38,097 nt of DNA from Acidobacteriota bacterium (GCA_021323895.1 JAJPKD010000042.1:1-38097), one strand, 5' to 3'; shown: positions 1 to 8,814, counted from the first letter of the stretch. A program made the numbers and translations. Notes: generated by a model not told the origin, from the sequence alone.

Positions 1-2
1 AA

Positions 3-1580
3 GAGCAGGACATCATGAGCGGCGACACGATGACTGGCATTCTCAACGACAAGAAGAAACTCCAAAAGATCGAGGTGCGTGGGAACTCTTACCTGCGTTC
101 GATGGATCCCGGGCACGCGGCCGAAGCTCATGCAATCGATATGGATTTCTATTTCGACGCGGATCAGCGGCTGCAGCGCGCGTATGGCTCGCGCGACGTT
201 CGCGCACAAACATTGAATGCCGATTCGGATGTGCAACTGAGCGGATCGAATACTATCGACATGAATTTTCAGGCGCAGGGCGATCAGAGCGTGCTGAAAG
301 AAATGAAGGCCGACGGCCGATCGGTGGCGACGATGTCGGCGCCGAAATCGCGCGAGAACGATCCACGCGCAGCCAGCAAAAGGTTGACGGCAGATTCGAT
401 CAAGATGACCTGGCACACGAACGGCAAGGATTTAGAAAAGGCTGAAGCCGCCGGCAACGCCGAGTTGTACGTCGAGCCGGTACAAAAAACTCCGAAGAAC
501 GACAAGAAAACTTTGACCGCATCGCGGTTCGACTGCGATTTCTTCGAGAGCGGCAACGTCACCAAGACTTGCAACGCCACCGGCGGAGCGAAAGCTTTGC
601 TTGTGCCCTGGCAAGCAACCGACAAGCGCGGCACTCGCACGATCACTTCGCAAACGATGAAGGCTGCGTTTGTTCGCGAAACGCAGGACATCGATCGAGT
701 TGATGCGATTGGCGACGCGAAGTTCAATGAACTCGATCGCAACGGAACGGCCAACACGATTGCCTACACGGCTGCGGATGAAACGGTGCGATTGCGCGGC
801 GGCGATCCGACGGTTTGGGATTCGCGCGCGCGCACCAAAGCGATTGAGATCGATTCCAACAACGCGACGCACACTTCCGTCTGTCGCGGTAAAGTCGCGA
901 CTACTTACTACAGCCAGGAACAAACTAATGGCGCCACGCCGTTTCGCAAGGTCAAGAGTCCGGTTTACATCACCGGCGATCGCGCCGAGATTGATCACGA
1001 TTCGGGACGCGCGACTTATACCGGATCGGCGCGCATGTGGCAGGACGACAACTACGTCCGCAGCGATTCGATCACGCTCTATCGCGCTGACTCGAAGATG
1101 GAAAGTTGGGGACACGTGCAGAGCGCGCTATACCAAGCGAAACAGAAGAACGGTAACTCGACGGCAGTTGTGCCGGCCTTTGCCACCTCGGATTTCATGC
1201 GTTACTCGGACGCTAAACGGCTGTTGCACTACGAGAGCAACGTCGATATTAAGCAGGGTACTGATCGGCTGACTTCCGCCGTTGCCGATGTTTACTTGCA
1301 GAAGGATGTTAACGAGGTCGAACGCACCATCGCGCAGAAGAACGTCACGATCGTGCAGCCGGGAAGACGAGGCACCGGCGATTGGTGTCAGTACACGACT
1401 GCCGATGAAGTGGCCGTGCTGACCGGAAACCCAGCGCACGTCGAAGACGCCGAGCAGGGAACCACCGACGGCAATCGCTTGACGATGTATCGTCGCGAGA
1501 ACCGTGTCGTCGCTGATGATGCGCGCGGCAGTCAATCACCTGGCCGCGTGCGATCGACGCATAAGATTACGAAGCCGTAA
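3..1580 (+). CDS. LptA/OstA-like LPS-transport family protein, 3' part (5' end outside window)
   Basis: The reading frame is open from the window edge (first full codon at 3), so this is the C-terminal part of a longer gene. The ATG at 15 is probably internal. About 525 residues are visible. They are rich in beta-strand-like, polar repeats such as 'LTADSIKM', 'LTASRFDCDF' and 'YITGDRAEIDHDSGRATYTGSARMWQ', with recurring 'ADxV' and 'GNAxV' patterns. This resembles the OstA/LptA/LptC beta-jellyroll family, which carries lipopolysaccharide across the periplasm. The phrase 'YTGSARMWQDDNYVRSDSITLY' (split here as YTGSARMWQ / DDNYVRSDSITLY) is typical of that fold. The length suggests several tandem OstA domains, longer than the roughly 180-residue LptA of E. 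coli. Family assignment is fairly good; the exact role (LptA, LptD plug-like or fusion) is inference. The protein ends in a basic tail, and a palindromic element follows 13 bp after the stop. Confidence 0.7.
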   Translation, partial: EQDIMSGDTMTGILNDKKKLQKIEVRGNSYLRSMDPGHAAEAHAIDMDFYFDADQRLQRAYGSRDVRAQTLNADSDVQLSGSNTIDMNFQAQGDQSVLKEMKADGRSVATMSAPKSRENDPRAASKRLTADSIKMTWHTNGKDLEKAEAAGNAELYVEPVQKTPKNDKKTLTASRFDCDFFESGNVTKTCNATGGAKALLVPWQATDKRGTRTITSQTMKAAFVRETQDIDRVDAIGDAKFNELDRNGTANTIAYTAADETVRLRGGDPTVWDSRARTKAIEIDSNNATHTSVCRGKVATTYYSQEQTNGATPFRKVKSPVYITGDRAEIDHDSGRATYTGSARMWQDDNYVRSDSITLYRADSKMESWGHVQSALYQAKQKNGNSTAVVPAFATSDFMRYSDAKRLLHYESNVDIKQGTDRLTSAVADVYLQKDVNEVERTIAQKNVTIVQPGRRGTGDWCQYTTADEVAVLTGNPAHVEDAEQGTTDGNRLTMYRRENRVVADDARGSQSPGRVRSTHKITKP

Positions 1581-1592
1581 AGAACAGAGGCT

Positions 1593-1637
1593 GGAGACTA
1601 GAGGCTGGAGACTAGATGTTCCCAGCCTCTAGTCTCT
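1593..1637. repeat. Palindromic mini-element between the OstA-like gene and trpB
   Basis: The arm GGAGACTAGAGGCTGG (1593-1608) is the reverse complement of CCAGCCTCTAGTCTCT (1622-1637) with 15 of 16 bases matching. The unit GAGGCTGGAGACTA is also partly tandem. The element takes up nearly the whole gap and ends 11 bp before the trpB ATG, so it lies where the trpB leader and ribosome site should be. Confidence 0.8.
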
Positions 1638-1648
1638 GCGAGTGTTCC

Positions 1649-2878
1649 ATGAACGCAATCACACAACCAGATTCACTCGGCCACTGGGGACCTTACGGCG
1701 GACGCTTTGTGCCTGAGACTTTGATGGCGCCGCTGGAAGAGTTGACCGCGGCGTATGCAGCAGCGCGCGAAGACGAAACCTTCCAAAGTGAACTCGATCA
1801 ATTACTGCGCGACTATGCCGGCCGGCCGACCCCTCTGTTTTTCGCTCAGCGTTTGACTGAACATTGCGGCGGTGCGCGAATCTATCTGAAGCGCGAAGAT
1901 CTTCTGCACACGGGCGCGCACAAAATCAACAACACGCTCGGGCAAATTTTGCTGGCGCGGCGCATGGGCAAGCGTCGCATCATTGCTGAAACCGGCGCGG
2001 GCCAACACGGCGTGGCGACGGCGACAGTGTGCGCGCTGTTCGGACTTGAGTGCGTTGTTTACATGGGCGCGGAGGACATGCGACGCCAGGCGCTGAATGT
2101 TTTTCGCATGCAATTGCTCGGCGCCGAAGTGCGCGAAGTCGATGCCGGATCGCGCACGCTAAAAGATGCAATCAACGAAGCTCTGCGTGATTGGGTGACG
2201 AATGTCGCCGACACTTACTATTTGCTGGGCAGCGCTCTTGGTCCACATCCTTATCCGTTGATCGTGCGCGATTTTCAAAGCGTGATCGGTCGCGAAGCGC
2301 GAGCGCAAATTGCAGGCAAAGAAAATCGCTTGCCCGATTGTTTGATTGCCTGTGTCGGAGGTGGATCAAATTCAATTTGTTTGTTCCATCCGTTTCTGGG
2401 TGACGAATCAGTGAAGATGATTGGCGTGGAAGCCGGCGGCCGTGGCAACGAACTCGGCGAACACGCCGCGCGATTCAACTCGAATGGCGGCGGCCGGCCT
2501 GGAGTCTTGCAAGGAACGATGAGTTACGTCTTGCAGGATGAGCGCGGACAAATCGCGATGACACATTCGATCTCAGCGGGCCTTGATTATCCTTCGATTG
2601 GACCAGAGCACGCCTTCCTTCACGACGAAGGTCGCGTCGAATACACGTCCGTATCTGATGATGAAGCGCTGGATGCATTTCAGTTGCTATCGAAACTCGA
2701 AGGAATCATTCCGGCGTTGGAATCGGCGCACGCCGTAGCGCATGCGATAAAAGTCGCGCGCGAGATGAAGAGCGATCAGATCATGATCGTTAATCTGTCG
2801 GGTCGCGGCGATAAGGATATTGATAGCGCGCGAAACAAAATAATCACTGAGGACGCAGAGAAAATTAGCCGCAGATGA
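1649..2878 (+). CDS. trpB: Tryptophan synthase beta subunit
   Basis: 409 residues. TrpB is the PLP enzyme that condenses indole with L-serine to make tryptophan, in an alpha2-beta2 complex with TrpA. The N-terminus '[15 protein letters not shown]' is the family signature. 'HTGAHKINN' holds the PLP lysine, followed by '[13 protein letters not shown]', the phosphate loop 'CVGGGSNSI' and the C-terminal 'NLSGRGDKD'. The ATG at 1649 is chosen because it gives the normal N-terminus (MNAITQPDS); an in-frame ATG at 1616 would lie inside a palindromic element. No clear Shine-Dalgarno is visible because the element occupies that place. The last codons (KISRR, stop) fall in the left arm of the next palindromic element, so the end of the protein is probably altered. 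trpA follows 90 bp downstream. Confidence 0.96.
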   Translation: MNAITQPDSLGHWGPYGGRFVPETLMAPLEELTAAYAAAREDETFQSELDQLLRDYAGRPTPLFFAQRLTEHCGGARIYLKREDLLHTGAHKINNTLGQILLARRMGKRRIIAETGAGQHGVATATVCALFGLECVVYMGAEDMRRQALNVFRMQLLGAEVREVDAGSRTLKDAINEALRDWVTNVADTYYLLGSALGPHPYPLIVRDFQSVIGREARAQIAGKENRLPDCLIACVGGGSNSICLFHPFLGDESVKMIGVEAGGRGNELGEHAARFNSNGGGRPGVLQGTMSYVLQDERGQIAMTHSISAGLDYPSIGPEHAFLHDEGRVEYTSVSDDEALDAFQLLSKLEGIIPALESAHAVAHAIKVAREMKSDQIMIVNLSGRGDKDIDSARNKIITEDAEKISRR

Positions 2879-2947
2879 ACGCGGATTTTCGCAGATTGGA
2901 AAAGCCAATTTCTAATTCGCGTTCATCCGCGAATATCCGCGGCTAAT
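2864..2947. repeat. Palindromic mini-element overlapping the trpB stop
   Basis: ATTAGCCGC (2864-2872) pairs with GCGGCTAAT (2939-2947). Inside are GATGAACGCGGA and TCGCGTTCATCCGCG-like segments that also pair. The left arm encodes the last trpB codons and supplies the TGA stop (2876-2878). It fills the trpB-trpA gap and ends 21 bp before the trpA ATG. Confidence 0.8.
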
Positions 2948-2968
2948 GTTCTGTTTTCCAACTAACGG

Positions 2969-3838
2969 ATGTCGATGTCCCGAATTGCTGAAGCATTTAC
3001 TAACCTCAAACGCGCGGGCCGGAAAGGCTTCATCCCTTTCATCACCGCTGGCGATCCCGATCTGCGAACTACGAAAGAACTAATCGTCGAGTTGGCGCGC
3101 GCCGGCGCGACTGTCATCGAACTCGGCATTCCCTTCAGCGATCCGATGGCTGACGGCCCCGTAATTCAACGCGCATCCGAGCGCGCTCTGCGTCACGGAT
3201 TTGGAATCGCCGATGTGCTCGAGATCGTTTCCGAAGCGCGCGGGGAAACAGACGTTCCGGTAATTCTGTTCAGCTATTTCAATCCATTACTTCAATTTTG
3301 CGTCGAGGGGAGGACAAGTCCTCCCTCTAAACAAATTGGTTTAGAGGCCGGACTTGTCCGGCCCGGAGTGGACTTTGAAAAACTTGCCAGCGAAGCCAAG
3401 CGCGCGGGCGTGGACGGCGTGCTCGTTACAGACCTCGTGCCTGAAGAAGCGATCGAATTCGCTTCAGTACTCAAAGCTACTGATCTTGATCTGATTTTTC
3501 TGGTGGCTCCGACTTCCACCGATGAACGTTTGAAAATGATCGCCGAGCGCACGAGCGGTTTCATCTATGCCGTCTCGCGCGCGGGAGTTACCGGCGCGCG
3601 TGAAGAGATGAATGTTGAAGCTGAGAAGCTGGTCAACCGTGTGCGTCGATTTTCTCCTCTGCCGGTTGCCGTTGGATTCGGTATCTCCAAACCTGAACAG
3701 GTCCGCGACGTTTGGCGTTACGCGGATGGGGCCGTGGTCGGATCGGCAATCGTCCAATTGGTTGAAAAATCGGTGAATTCCGCGGACGTTGTGATCAAAG
3801 TTGGCGAGTTCGCACGTCACTTGGCAGCCGGAAGTTAG
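2969..3838 (+). CDS. trpA: Tryptophan synthase alpha subunit with an in-frame palindromic insertion
   Basis: 289 residues; the usual length is about 265. TrpA cleaves indole-3-glycerol phosphate to indole, which is channelled to TrpB. The catalytic Glu51 ('IELGIPFSDP') and Asp62 ('MADGP') are both present. 'ITAGDPD' is at the N-terminus, and the phosphate-binding 'VSRAGVTGAR', 'VGFGISKPEQ' and 'DGAVVGSAIV' motifs follow. After 'FSYFNPLLQF' (residue 110) come about 22 residues, CVEGRTSPPS to GLVRP (111-132), with no counterpart in the family. The normal sequence resumes at 'GVDFEKLASEAKRAGVDG'. The extra codons coincide with three nested palindromes. They lie on the loop/helix after beta-strand 4, which could tolerate an insertion, and both catalytic residues lie upstream, so activity may be kept. 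The SD is weak. ATG at 2969 is the first in frame; a second ATG at 2975 is possible. Confidence 0.95.
   Translation: MSMSRIAEAFTNLKRAGRKGFIPFITAGDPDLRTTKELIVELARAGATVIELGIPFSDPMADGPVIQRASERALRHGFGIADVLEIVSEARGETDVPVILFSYFNPLLQFCVEGRTSPPSKQIGLEAGLVRPGVDFEKLASEAKRAGVDGVLVTDLVPEEAIEFASVLKATDLDLIFLVAPTSTDERLKMIAERTSGFIYAVSRAGVTGAREEMNVEAEKLVNRVRRFSPLPVAVGFGISKPEQVRDVWRYADGAVVGSAIVQLVEKSVNSADVVIKVGEFARHLAAGS
3305..3364. repeat. Palindromic element inside trpA (GTTTAGAG family, half-order inverted)
   Basis: Three adjacent hairpins lie within coding sequence: GGAGGAC/GTCCTCC (3309-3324), CTCTAAAC/GTTTAGAG (3325-3346) and GGCCGGAC/GTCCGGCC (3346-3363). The pieces are those of the elements at 31507-31557 and 36591-36644. 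There GTTTAGAG is at the left end and CTCTAAAC at the right end; here CTCTAAAC is followed by GTTTAGAG in the centre. The insertion is a multiple of three and has no stop in the trpA frame. Confidence 0.85.
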
Positions 3839-4000
3839 CTCTCGACGAAAAGAGACGTTTGGAGTATCCTAACGCCGCTTTTTTTGAGACTTGAAAATCT
3901 GAACCGCGCGCTCTCACTCCCGGCCCGCATCGGGATTGCGCAGAGAGGGCTGCCGAGACCGCGCAGTCGCTTAATGCCTCAAACCCTCTGAAAATAATCG

Positions 4001-4016
4001 CGTTGCACGCGTGAAA
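4001..4016. promoter_or_regulatory. 16-bp near-palindrome upstream of recA, candidate operator
   Basis: GTTGCACGCGTGAAAC matches its reverse complement at 14 of 16 positions, centred on ACGCGT. It lies about 26 bp upstream of the candidate -10 of recA, overlapping or adjoining the expected -35 region. That is where an SOS repressor (LexA) would bind. It is not the Gram-positive or E. coli LexA consensus, so the assignment is inference only. Confidence 0.3.
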
Positions 4017-4041
4017 CACTGTTCCATTCTTGCTTGACTTG

Positions 4042-4050
4042 TGTTATGCT
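4042..4050 (+). promoter_or_regulatory. Candidate recA promoter (extended -10)
   Basis: TGTTATGCT fits an extended -10 (TGnTAnnnT). No good -35 is found 17 bp upstream. A transcript from here would carry the 4055-4089 hairpin in its leader. Confidence 0.35.
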
Positions 4051-4054
4051 GCGC

Positions 4055-4089
4055 CGTGTCAGTACCCGGAGCGATAGCGACGGGATCAA
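4055..4089. repeat. Half-copy of the CGTGTCAG palindromic family in the recA leader
   Basis: 35 bp that match the arm at 16992-17026 except at paired positions. The stem here is CCCG (4065-4068) / CGGG (4081-4084) around the loop GAGCGATAGCGA; in the other copy it is CCGC/GCGG around the same loop. Only one arm is present. It begins just downstream of the candidate recA -10. Confidence 0.8.
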
Positions 4090-4148
4090 AGCGGTACTAA
4101 TTAAGCAGCACACAACGTGATCTCAGAGAAGAGGAGCAGAAGAAAGAG

Positions 4149-5228
4149 ATGCCTGTTATGCCTGAAGACCGAATTGCAGACCGCAGCCGCGCCATCGAAG
4201 CCGCGCTGCTCAACATCGAAAAGCGTTTTGGCAAAGGATCGATCATGCGCTTAGGTGAGCGCGACGTGCTCGACGTGCCGGCGATCTCGACGACGTCGTT
4301 GTCGCTGGACGCGGCGATTGGTGTCGGCGGCGTGCCGCGCGGTCGCATTGTCGAAATCTACGGCCCGGAAAGTTCCGGCAAAACCACACTGGCCTTGCAC
4401 ATCGTCGCCGAAGCGCAGAAAGCTGGTGGCGTGGCTGCATATATCGACGCTGAACATGCGATGGATGCCGACTATTCTGCCAAGCTGGGCGTCAACGTTG
4501 ATGACATGTTGATTTCGCAACCGGATTCGGGCGAGCAGGCGTTAGAGATTGCCGAAGCGCTGGTTCGATCAAACTGCGTGGACGTGATCGTGGTCGATTC
4601 AGTCGCGGCGCTGGTGCCGCGCGCGGAGCTCGATGGCGAGATGGGCGATTCGCTGCCGGGTTTGCAGGCGCGTTTGATGTCGCAGGCGCTGCGCAAACTC
4701 ACCGCGATCGTGGCCCAGTCGAATACGTGCTTTATCTTCATCAACCAGATTCGCGAAAAGATCGGCGTGATGTTTGGGAATCCGGAAACCACGACCGGCG
4801 GCCGCGCGCTTAAGTTTTACTCCTCGCTGCGCCTCGACATTCGTCGCATCGGCGCGATCAAAGATGGCGACCGCGTCGTTGGCAATCGCACGAAAGTGAA
4901 GGTCGCCAAGAATAAGGTCGCGCCACCGTTCCGCGAAGCCGAGTTCGACATCATGTACGGCGAAGGTATCTCGCGCGAAGGCGACCTGCTGGATCTGGCG
5001 ACGAATAATCGCGTCGTCGAAAAAAGCGGCGCCTGGTTTTCTTACAAGGGCGAACGCCTGGGCCAGGGTCGCGAGAATGCGAAGCAAACTTTGAAAGATC
5101 AGCCGGTCATTCTTGAGAAGATCAAGAACGAGGAGAAGCGCGCGCTAGGTTTGCCAGTGAAGGAAGAAGCGGCCGCCACGAATGGCGGCGAGCAAAAGAA
5201 GGCAGCCGCGGCGACCGAGAAGAAGTAG
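4149..5228 (+). CDS. recA: Recombinase A
   Basis: 359 residues, normal length. RecA forms the ATP-dependent filament on single-stranded DNA for homologous recombination and triggers SOS repressor cleavage. '[17 protein letters not shown]' opens the protein. Walker A 'GPESSGKTT' is at residues 72-80. 'IDAEHAMD', Walker B '[14 protein letters not shown]', loop L1/L2 '[20 protein letters not shown]' and '[13 protein letters not shown]' follow. The C-terminal tail is Lys/Ala/Glu rich and less conserved. ATG at 4149 follows GAGGAG and AGAAAGAG purine tracts; an in-frame ATG at 4158 is the alternative. No intein interrupts it. It stands alone, with gaps on both sides and its own candidate promoter. 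Confidence 0.98.
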   Translation: MPVMPEDRIADRSRAIEAALLNIEKRFGKGSIMRLGERDVLDVPAISTTSLSLDAAIGVGGVPRGRIVEIYGPESSGKTTLALHIVAEAQKAGGVAAYIDAEHAMDADYSAKLGVNVDDMLISQPDSGEQALEIAEALVRSNCVDVIVVDSVAALVPRAELDGEMGDSLPGLQARLMSQALRKLTAIVAQSNTCFIFINQIREKIGVMFGNPETTTGGRALKFYSSLRLDIRRIGAIKDGDRVVGNRTKVKVAKNKVAPPFREAEFDIMYGEGISREGDLLDLATNNRVVEKSGAWFSYKGERLGQGRENAKQTLKDQPVILEKIKNEEKRALGLPVKEEAAATNGGEQKKAAAATEKK

Positions 5229-5395
5229 CTTTCTACAACTGTGCGTTTAGTCTGGGGCGATCGCTGATGGGTCGTCGTTGGTAACTCCTACTACCTTCCT
5301 TACCTTGAGGCAGTAAAGGGTAGCGGTATCTTTCAAGAGTCTGCCTTTACACCGATTCAATAATCCCCACATAATTCAGTTCGTCAAATTCTTCG

Positions 5396-6721
5396 ATGAC
5401 CAAATCGATTCTCATCAAAGGCGGACACGTTGTGACGATGGATGAACGCGATTCCATCGTGCGCGGTGATGTGTTGGTTCGCGATGGGCGTGTCGCTGAA
5501 ATTGGTGGCGAGATTGATGACACGGTCAATGAAGTGATCGATGCGCATGGCTGCGCCGTCCTGCCTGGCTTTGTGCAGACGCATATTCATCTCTGTCAGA
5601 CTTTGTTTCGCGGCGCGGCCGACGATCTCGCGCTGATCGATTGGCTGAAGAAGCGTGTGTGGCCGTTGGAAGCCGCGCACACGCCTGATTCGATTCGCGC
5701 TTCAGCGCAACTCGGCATCGCGGAGCTAATCAAAGGCGGAACGACTTGCGCGCTGACGATGGAGACGGTGCGGCACACAGAAGAAGTCTTGCGCGTCGTT
5801 GACGAAAGTGGATTCCGCGCAACCGTCGGCAAGTGCATGATGGACAAAGGTGATGGTGTTCCTGAAGCGCTGCATGAAGAAACGCGCAAATCTATCGATG
5901 AATCAATCGCGTTAGTGAAGAAGTGGAACGGGCAAGCGAATGAAAGAATTCGCTGCTGCTTTGCACCACGCTTTGCGATCAGTTGCACGCGCGAGTTGCT
6001 CAGCGAAGTTTCTCAGCTGGCGAAACAGCATGGCGTCATCATTCACACTCATGCGTCGGAAAACCGTAGCGAATGCGAAATCGTGGAGCGCGAAACTGGT
6101 GAGCGCAACATCGATTACTTGAGTTCGCTGGGAATCACTGGCTCGCACGTGGTGCTTGCCCACTGCATTCACCTCGACAACACGGAGATGGAGACACTGG
6201 CGAAAACGAAAACCAACGTAGCGCACTGCCCGTCGTCGGACTTGAAACTTGGATCGGGAATCGCGCGAGTGACGGAGATGCTGGCACGCGGCATCCCGGT
6301 TTCGCTCGGGGCAGATGGCGCCGCGTGTAATAACCGCCTCGACATGTTCACCGAAATGCGCACGGCGGCGTTGTTGCAGAAGGCCCTGCACGGTCCTGAA
6401 GTTTTGCCCGCGAATCGAGCCTTGCACATGGCGACAATCGATGGCGCGCGAGCGTTGGGATTGGACAATGAAATTGGTTCGATCGAAGTCGGCAAGCGCG
6501 CCGATGTTATCGTTGTCGATCTAGAAGAATTTCACTCAACGCCTGCGAGTGATGTTGTGTCCGCGCTGGTTTATTCGTCGCAACCGACGGACGTCCGCGC
6601 CACGATCATTGACGGCGAAAGTGTCATGAGCGCTCGCAAGTTGTTGAAGATGAACGAAGCGAGCGTGATCGAAAACGCGAATCGTGAAGCTAAAGGGTTA
6701 TTTGAACGAGCGGGCATTTGA
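5396..6721 (+). CDS. Amidohydrolase, MTA/SAH deaminase-like (cytosine deaminase/Atz superfamily)
   Basis: 441 residues. Metal-dependent hydrolase of the COG0402 group, which deaminates 5'-methylthioadenosine, S-adenosylhomocysteine or related purines. The metal ligands are visible: His63-x-His65 ('[15 protein letters not shown]'), His217/His219 ('IIHTHASEN'), His256 ('VLAHCIHLD') and Asp307 ('[10 protein letters not shown]'). '[18 protein letters not shown]' is typical of the MTA/SAH deaminase branch. Guanine or 8-oxoguanine deaminase is an alternative, so the substrate is inference. The N-terminal '[11 protein letters not shown]' and C-terminal '[16 protein letters not shown]' form the small beta-sandwich domain. 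Its TGA overlaps the TTG start of ispE by 4 bp, so the two are translationally coupled. Confidence 0.88.
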   Translation: MTKSILIKGGHVVTMDERDSIVRGDVLVRDGRVAEIGGEIDDTVNEVIDAHGCAVLPGFVQTHIHLCQTLFRGAADDLALIDWLKKRVWPLEAAHTPDSIRASAQLGIAELIKGGTTCALTMETVRHTEEVLRVVDESGFRATVGKCMMDKGDGVPEALHEETRKSIDESIALVKKWNGQANERIRCCFAPRFAISCTRELLSEVSQLAKQHGVIIHTHASENRSECEIVERETGERNIDYLSSLGITGSHVVLAHCIHLDNTEMETLAKTKTNVAHCPSSDLKLGSGIARVTEMLARGIPVSLGADGAACNNRLDMFTEMRTAALLQKALHGPEVLPANRALHMATIDGARALGLDNEIGSIEVGKRADVIVVDLEEFHSTPASDVVSALVYSSQPTDVRATIIDGESVMSARKLLKMNEASVIENANREAKGLFERAGI

Positions 6722-7620
6722 AAACCGACACGCTAACACTTCCAGCTTTCGCCAAAATCAACCTGAGCTTGCGTGTGCTCGGCAAGCGCGATGATGGCTA
6801 TCACGAACTCGAGACGATCTTTCAGACAGTCAGCCTCCACGACACGATCGAATTCACCGCGACGGATGATCCTGCGATGGTCACTTCCAGCGACGATCTG
6901 TCGCTGTGGATGGGTGAAACAAATTTAGTAACACGCGCGGCCAAAGCGCTACATGCTCGGTTTGCGCCGGCGCAAGGCGCGCGCATTCATCTGCAAAAAC
7001 GAATTCCGATACAGGCTGGGTTAGGCGGCGGCTCTTCCGACGCGGCGGTCACGCTGATCGGGCTAACGCAGCTTTGGGGATTAAAAGCTTCGGCGAATGA
7101 GTTGATGGAGATCGGCGCCAGTCTGGGCGCTGACATTCCGTTCTTTTTCCGTGGCGGGACGGCGCGGGGAACCGGCACTGGCAACCAGATAGAAACGCTG
7201 CCTGACGCGGGCGAAATGTTTCTTCTGATCATCAAACCGAACGCAAACATCAGCACCGCGGATGCGTACAAAGCCCTGAATGCACCTGCCTTGACATCGC
7301 AGAACTCGAAAACTATTCTTTCAATTTCCGAAGCGAAAGAGTTTTTTGACAATTCGACCTTTGCATCTCTCCAAAATGATTTCGAGGCAGCAGCATTTAT
7401 GCTCGAACCGGAGAGTGAGCGAGCCAAACTTGCATTGCTGAAAGTCGGTGCGCGTGTCGCGATGTTAGCAGGCAGCGGCTCAGCGGTGTTTGGAATTTTT
7501 GCTGACGAAGATGCGCAACGACGCGCCATTCAGGCAATCGAACTCGAAACTGGTTGGCGCGTCTTTCCTTGTAAAACGGTGGGGCGCGGTGAATATGGAT
7601 CGAGGCTGCAAGTCCCTTAA
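6718..7620 (+). CDS. ispE: 4-diphosphocytidyl-2-C-methyl-D-erythritol kinase
   Basis: 300 residues. GHMP-family kinase that phosphorylates CDP-methylerythritol in the non-mevalonate (MEP) isoprenoid pathway. Lys13 sits in '[24 protein letters not shown]' (written in two parts: [24 protein letters not shown]). The ATP-binding glycine loop '[14 protein letters not shown]' is near residues 100-113, catalytic Asp139 is in 'LGADIPFFF', and the C-terminal GHMP motif is '[13 protein letters not shown]'. The start is TTG at 6718, overlapping the upstream stop (TTGA); there is no better ATG. A fragment of the CGTGTCAG repeat family and then tRNA-Gln follow. Confidence 0.95.
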   Translation: MKTDTLTLPAFAKINLSLRVLGKRDDGYHELETIFQTVSLHDTIEFTATDDPAMVTSSDDLSLWMGETNLVTRAAKALHARFAPAQGARIHLQKRIPIQAGLGGGSSDAAVTLIGLTQLWGLKASANELMEIGASLGADIPFFFRGGTARGTGTGNQIETLPDAGEMFLLIIKPNANISTADAYKALNAPALTSQNSKTILSISEAKEFFDNSTFASLQNDFEAAAFMLEPESERAKLALLKVGARVAMLAGSGSAVFGIFADEDAQRRAIQAIELETGWRVFPCKTVGRGEYGSRLQVP

Positions 7621-7666
7621 GGATGAGCATCAGGGGCTCGCTGGCGGTTCGAGCCTTCCGTTACAG

Positions 7667-7681
7667 TCGGGCTTCTGACAC
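7667..7681. repeat. Half-arm of the CGTGTCAG family upstream of tRNA-Gln
   Basis: TCGGGCTTCTGACAC is the exact reverse complement of the left arm at 15962-15976 (GTGTCAGAAGCCCGA). No matching second arm is seen nearby. It is preceded by GGCTCGCTGGCGGTTCGAGCC, a short hairpin at about 7634-7654. Confidence 0.7.
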
Positions 7682-7702
7682 AGAGCACTCGGTCTTTCAT
7701 GC

Positions 7703-7777
7703 TGGGGCGTCGCCAAGTGGTAAGGCAGCGGTCTTTGGATCCGGCATTCGTAGGTTCGAATCCTTCCGCCCCAGCCA
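7703..7777 (+). tRNA. tRNA-Gln (anticodon TTG), CCA encoded
   Basis: The 7-bp acceptor TGGGGCG/CGCCCCA, D arm GCC/GGC, anticodon loop CTTTGGA (TTG, reads CAA), T loop TTCGAAT, discriminator G and encoded CCA at 7775-7777 are all present. The G73 and the T1-A72 pair fit tRNA-Gln. Oddly, the 3' sides of two stems do not pair fully: G27-G43 and T31-T39 in the anticodon stem, and T50-T64 in the T stem. It sits between ispE and prs, a typical place for tRNA-Gln. Confidence 0.9.
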
Positions 7778-7785
7778 ATTTCTTC

Positions 7786-7860
7786 AATGATGAGTTTTGA
7801 ATAATGAGTTATGAGTTCGGGAAGGACTCAAAATTCATAACTCATAACTCAGCACTCATT
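7786..7860. repeat. Palindromic mini-element between tRNA-Gln and prs
   Basis: AATGAGTTATGAGTT (7803-7817) is answered by AACTCATAACTCA-type sequence (7832-7860), with repeated ATGAGTT units. It begins 8 bp after the tRNA and ends 6 bp before the prs ATG, so prs has no recognisable Shine-Dalgarno. Confidence 0.75.
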
Positions 7861-7866
7861 ACTTAA

Positions 7867-8814
7867 ATGGGAACCACAGGCGGCATAAAAGTTTTCTCTG
7901 GAACTGCGCATCGCAGTCTCGCGGAAGAGATTTGTCGCGAACTGTCGTGCGACCTCGGTAAGGCCAACACAACCCGCTTCTCGGACGGCGAATTCAATTT
8001 TCAGATTGAAGAGAACGTGCGCGGCGCAGATTGTTTTCTGGTGCAACCGACTTGTCCGCCGACCGACGCGTATTTGATGGAGCTGCTCGTGATGATTGAT
8101 GCGTTTCGTCGATCCTCGGCGGCGCGTATCACGGCGGTGCTGCCGTATTATGGCTATGGCCGGTCGGACAAGAAGGATCGCCCGCGGGTGCCAATTTCGG
8201 CAAAGCTGGTGGCGAATCTGATCACGACCGCCGGCGCTGAGCGAATCCTGACGATGGATTTGCACGCAGCGCAGATTCAGGGGTTCTTTGATATTCCGGT
8301 GGACCACTTGTACGCCGCCCCGGTAATCATTCGTTATTCCCAGGAACGGCCTCTGCCAAATTTGACGGTGGTTGCGCCCGATACTGGCGGAGCGGAACGC
8401 GCGCGCGCCTATGCGAAACGGCTGGATGCGGAACTGGCGTTGTGCGACAAGCGCCGCGACAAGCCAAACGTCGCGGAAGTGATGAACGTCGTCGGTGACG
8501 TGCAAGGCCGCAACTGCTTAATCGTCGATGATATGTGCGATACGGGCGGCTCGCTGACGAAGGTCGCCCAGGCCCTGCGGCAAGCGGGCGCGGCGCGAGT
8601 TGACGCCTGCTTTACGCATCCGGTACTCTCAGGACGTGCCGCACAGCATCTGGCGACCTCGGGTATCGAGCAGATTGTGGTGACGAACACTGTGCCGCTG
8701 AACTCAAAAGCAGCGGAGTTGAAAAACATTCAAGTCTTGAGCATTGCGCCTCTCTTGGCGAAAGCGATCAAGTCGATCCATGAAGAGACCAGCGTCTCTT
8801 CGCTCTTCGTATAG
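7867..8814 (+). CDS. prs: Ribose-phosphate pyrophosphokinase (PRPP synthase)
   Basis: 315 residues, normal length. Transfers pyrophosphate from ATP to ribose-5-phosphate to make PRPP for purine, pyrimidine, His, Trp and NAD synthesis. Motifs: 'FSDGEFNFQIEENVRGAD', 'LPYYGYGRSDKKDRPRVPIS' (flexible loop and ATP site), 'TMDLHAAQIQGFFDIPVDHL' (catalytic His), and the PRPP loop 'CLIVDDMCDTGGSL'. The ATG at 7867 gives the normal N-terminus 'IKVFSGTAHRSLAEEI'. The stop TAG (8812-8814) is the first three bases of a repeated sequence, TAGCGAAGGGCAAA. The same sequence reappears in the pth tail. Confidence 0.97.
   Translation: MGTTGGIKVFSGTAHRSLAEEICRELSCDLGKANTTRFSDGEFNFQIEENVRGADCFLVQPTCPPTDAYLMELLVMIDAFRRSSAARITAVLPYYGYGRSDKKDRPRVPISAKLVANLITTAGAERILTMDLHAAQIQGFFDIPVDHLYAAPVIIRYSQERPLPNLTVVAPDTGGAERARAYAKRLDAELALCDKRRDKPNVAEVMNVVGDVQGRNCLIVDDMCDTGGSLTKVAQALRQAGAARVDACFTHPVLSGRAAQHLATSGIEQIVVTNTVPLNSKAAELKNIQVLSIAPLLAKAIKSIHEETSVSSLFV

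Larger units (their letters stand above)
3839..4148. other. trpA-recA intergenic region
   Basis: 310 bp without a gene. It holds a GC-rich stretch with a possible stem (CTCTC near 3912 with GAGAG near 3943), a near-palindrome at 4001-4016, a candidate extended -10 at 4042-4050, half of a CGTGTCAG-family element at 4055-4089, and the recA ribosome site (AGGAG near 4131). No RNA family was recognised. Confidence 0.6.

Noticed and set aside
1585-1640. CRISPR-like repeat (GAGGCTGGAGACTA twice)
   Set aside because: Only two units without spacers, and the whole forms one palindrome.
3299-3364. Possible frameshift or pseudogene in trpA
   Set aside because: Frame is kept before and after, both catalytic residues are present and the protein runs to a normal C-terminus. 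Insertion is the better reading.
3839-4000. Structured RNA such as 6S RNA upstream of recA
   Set aside because: Some stems can be drawn, but no family signature was seen.
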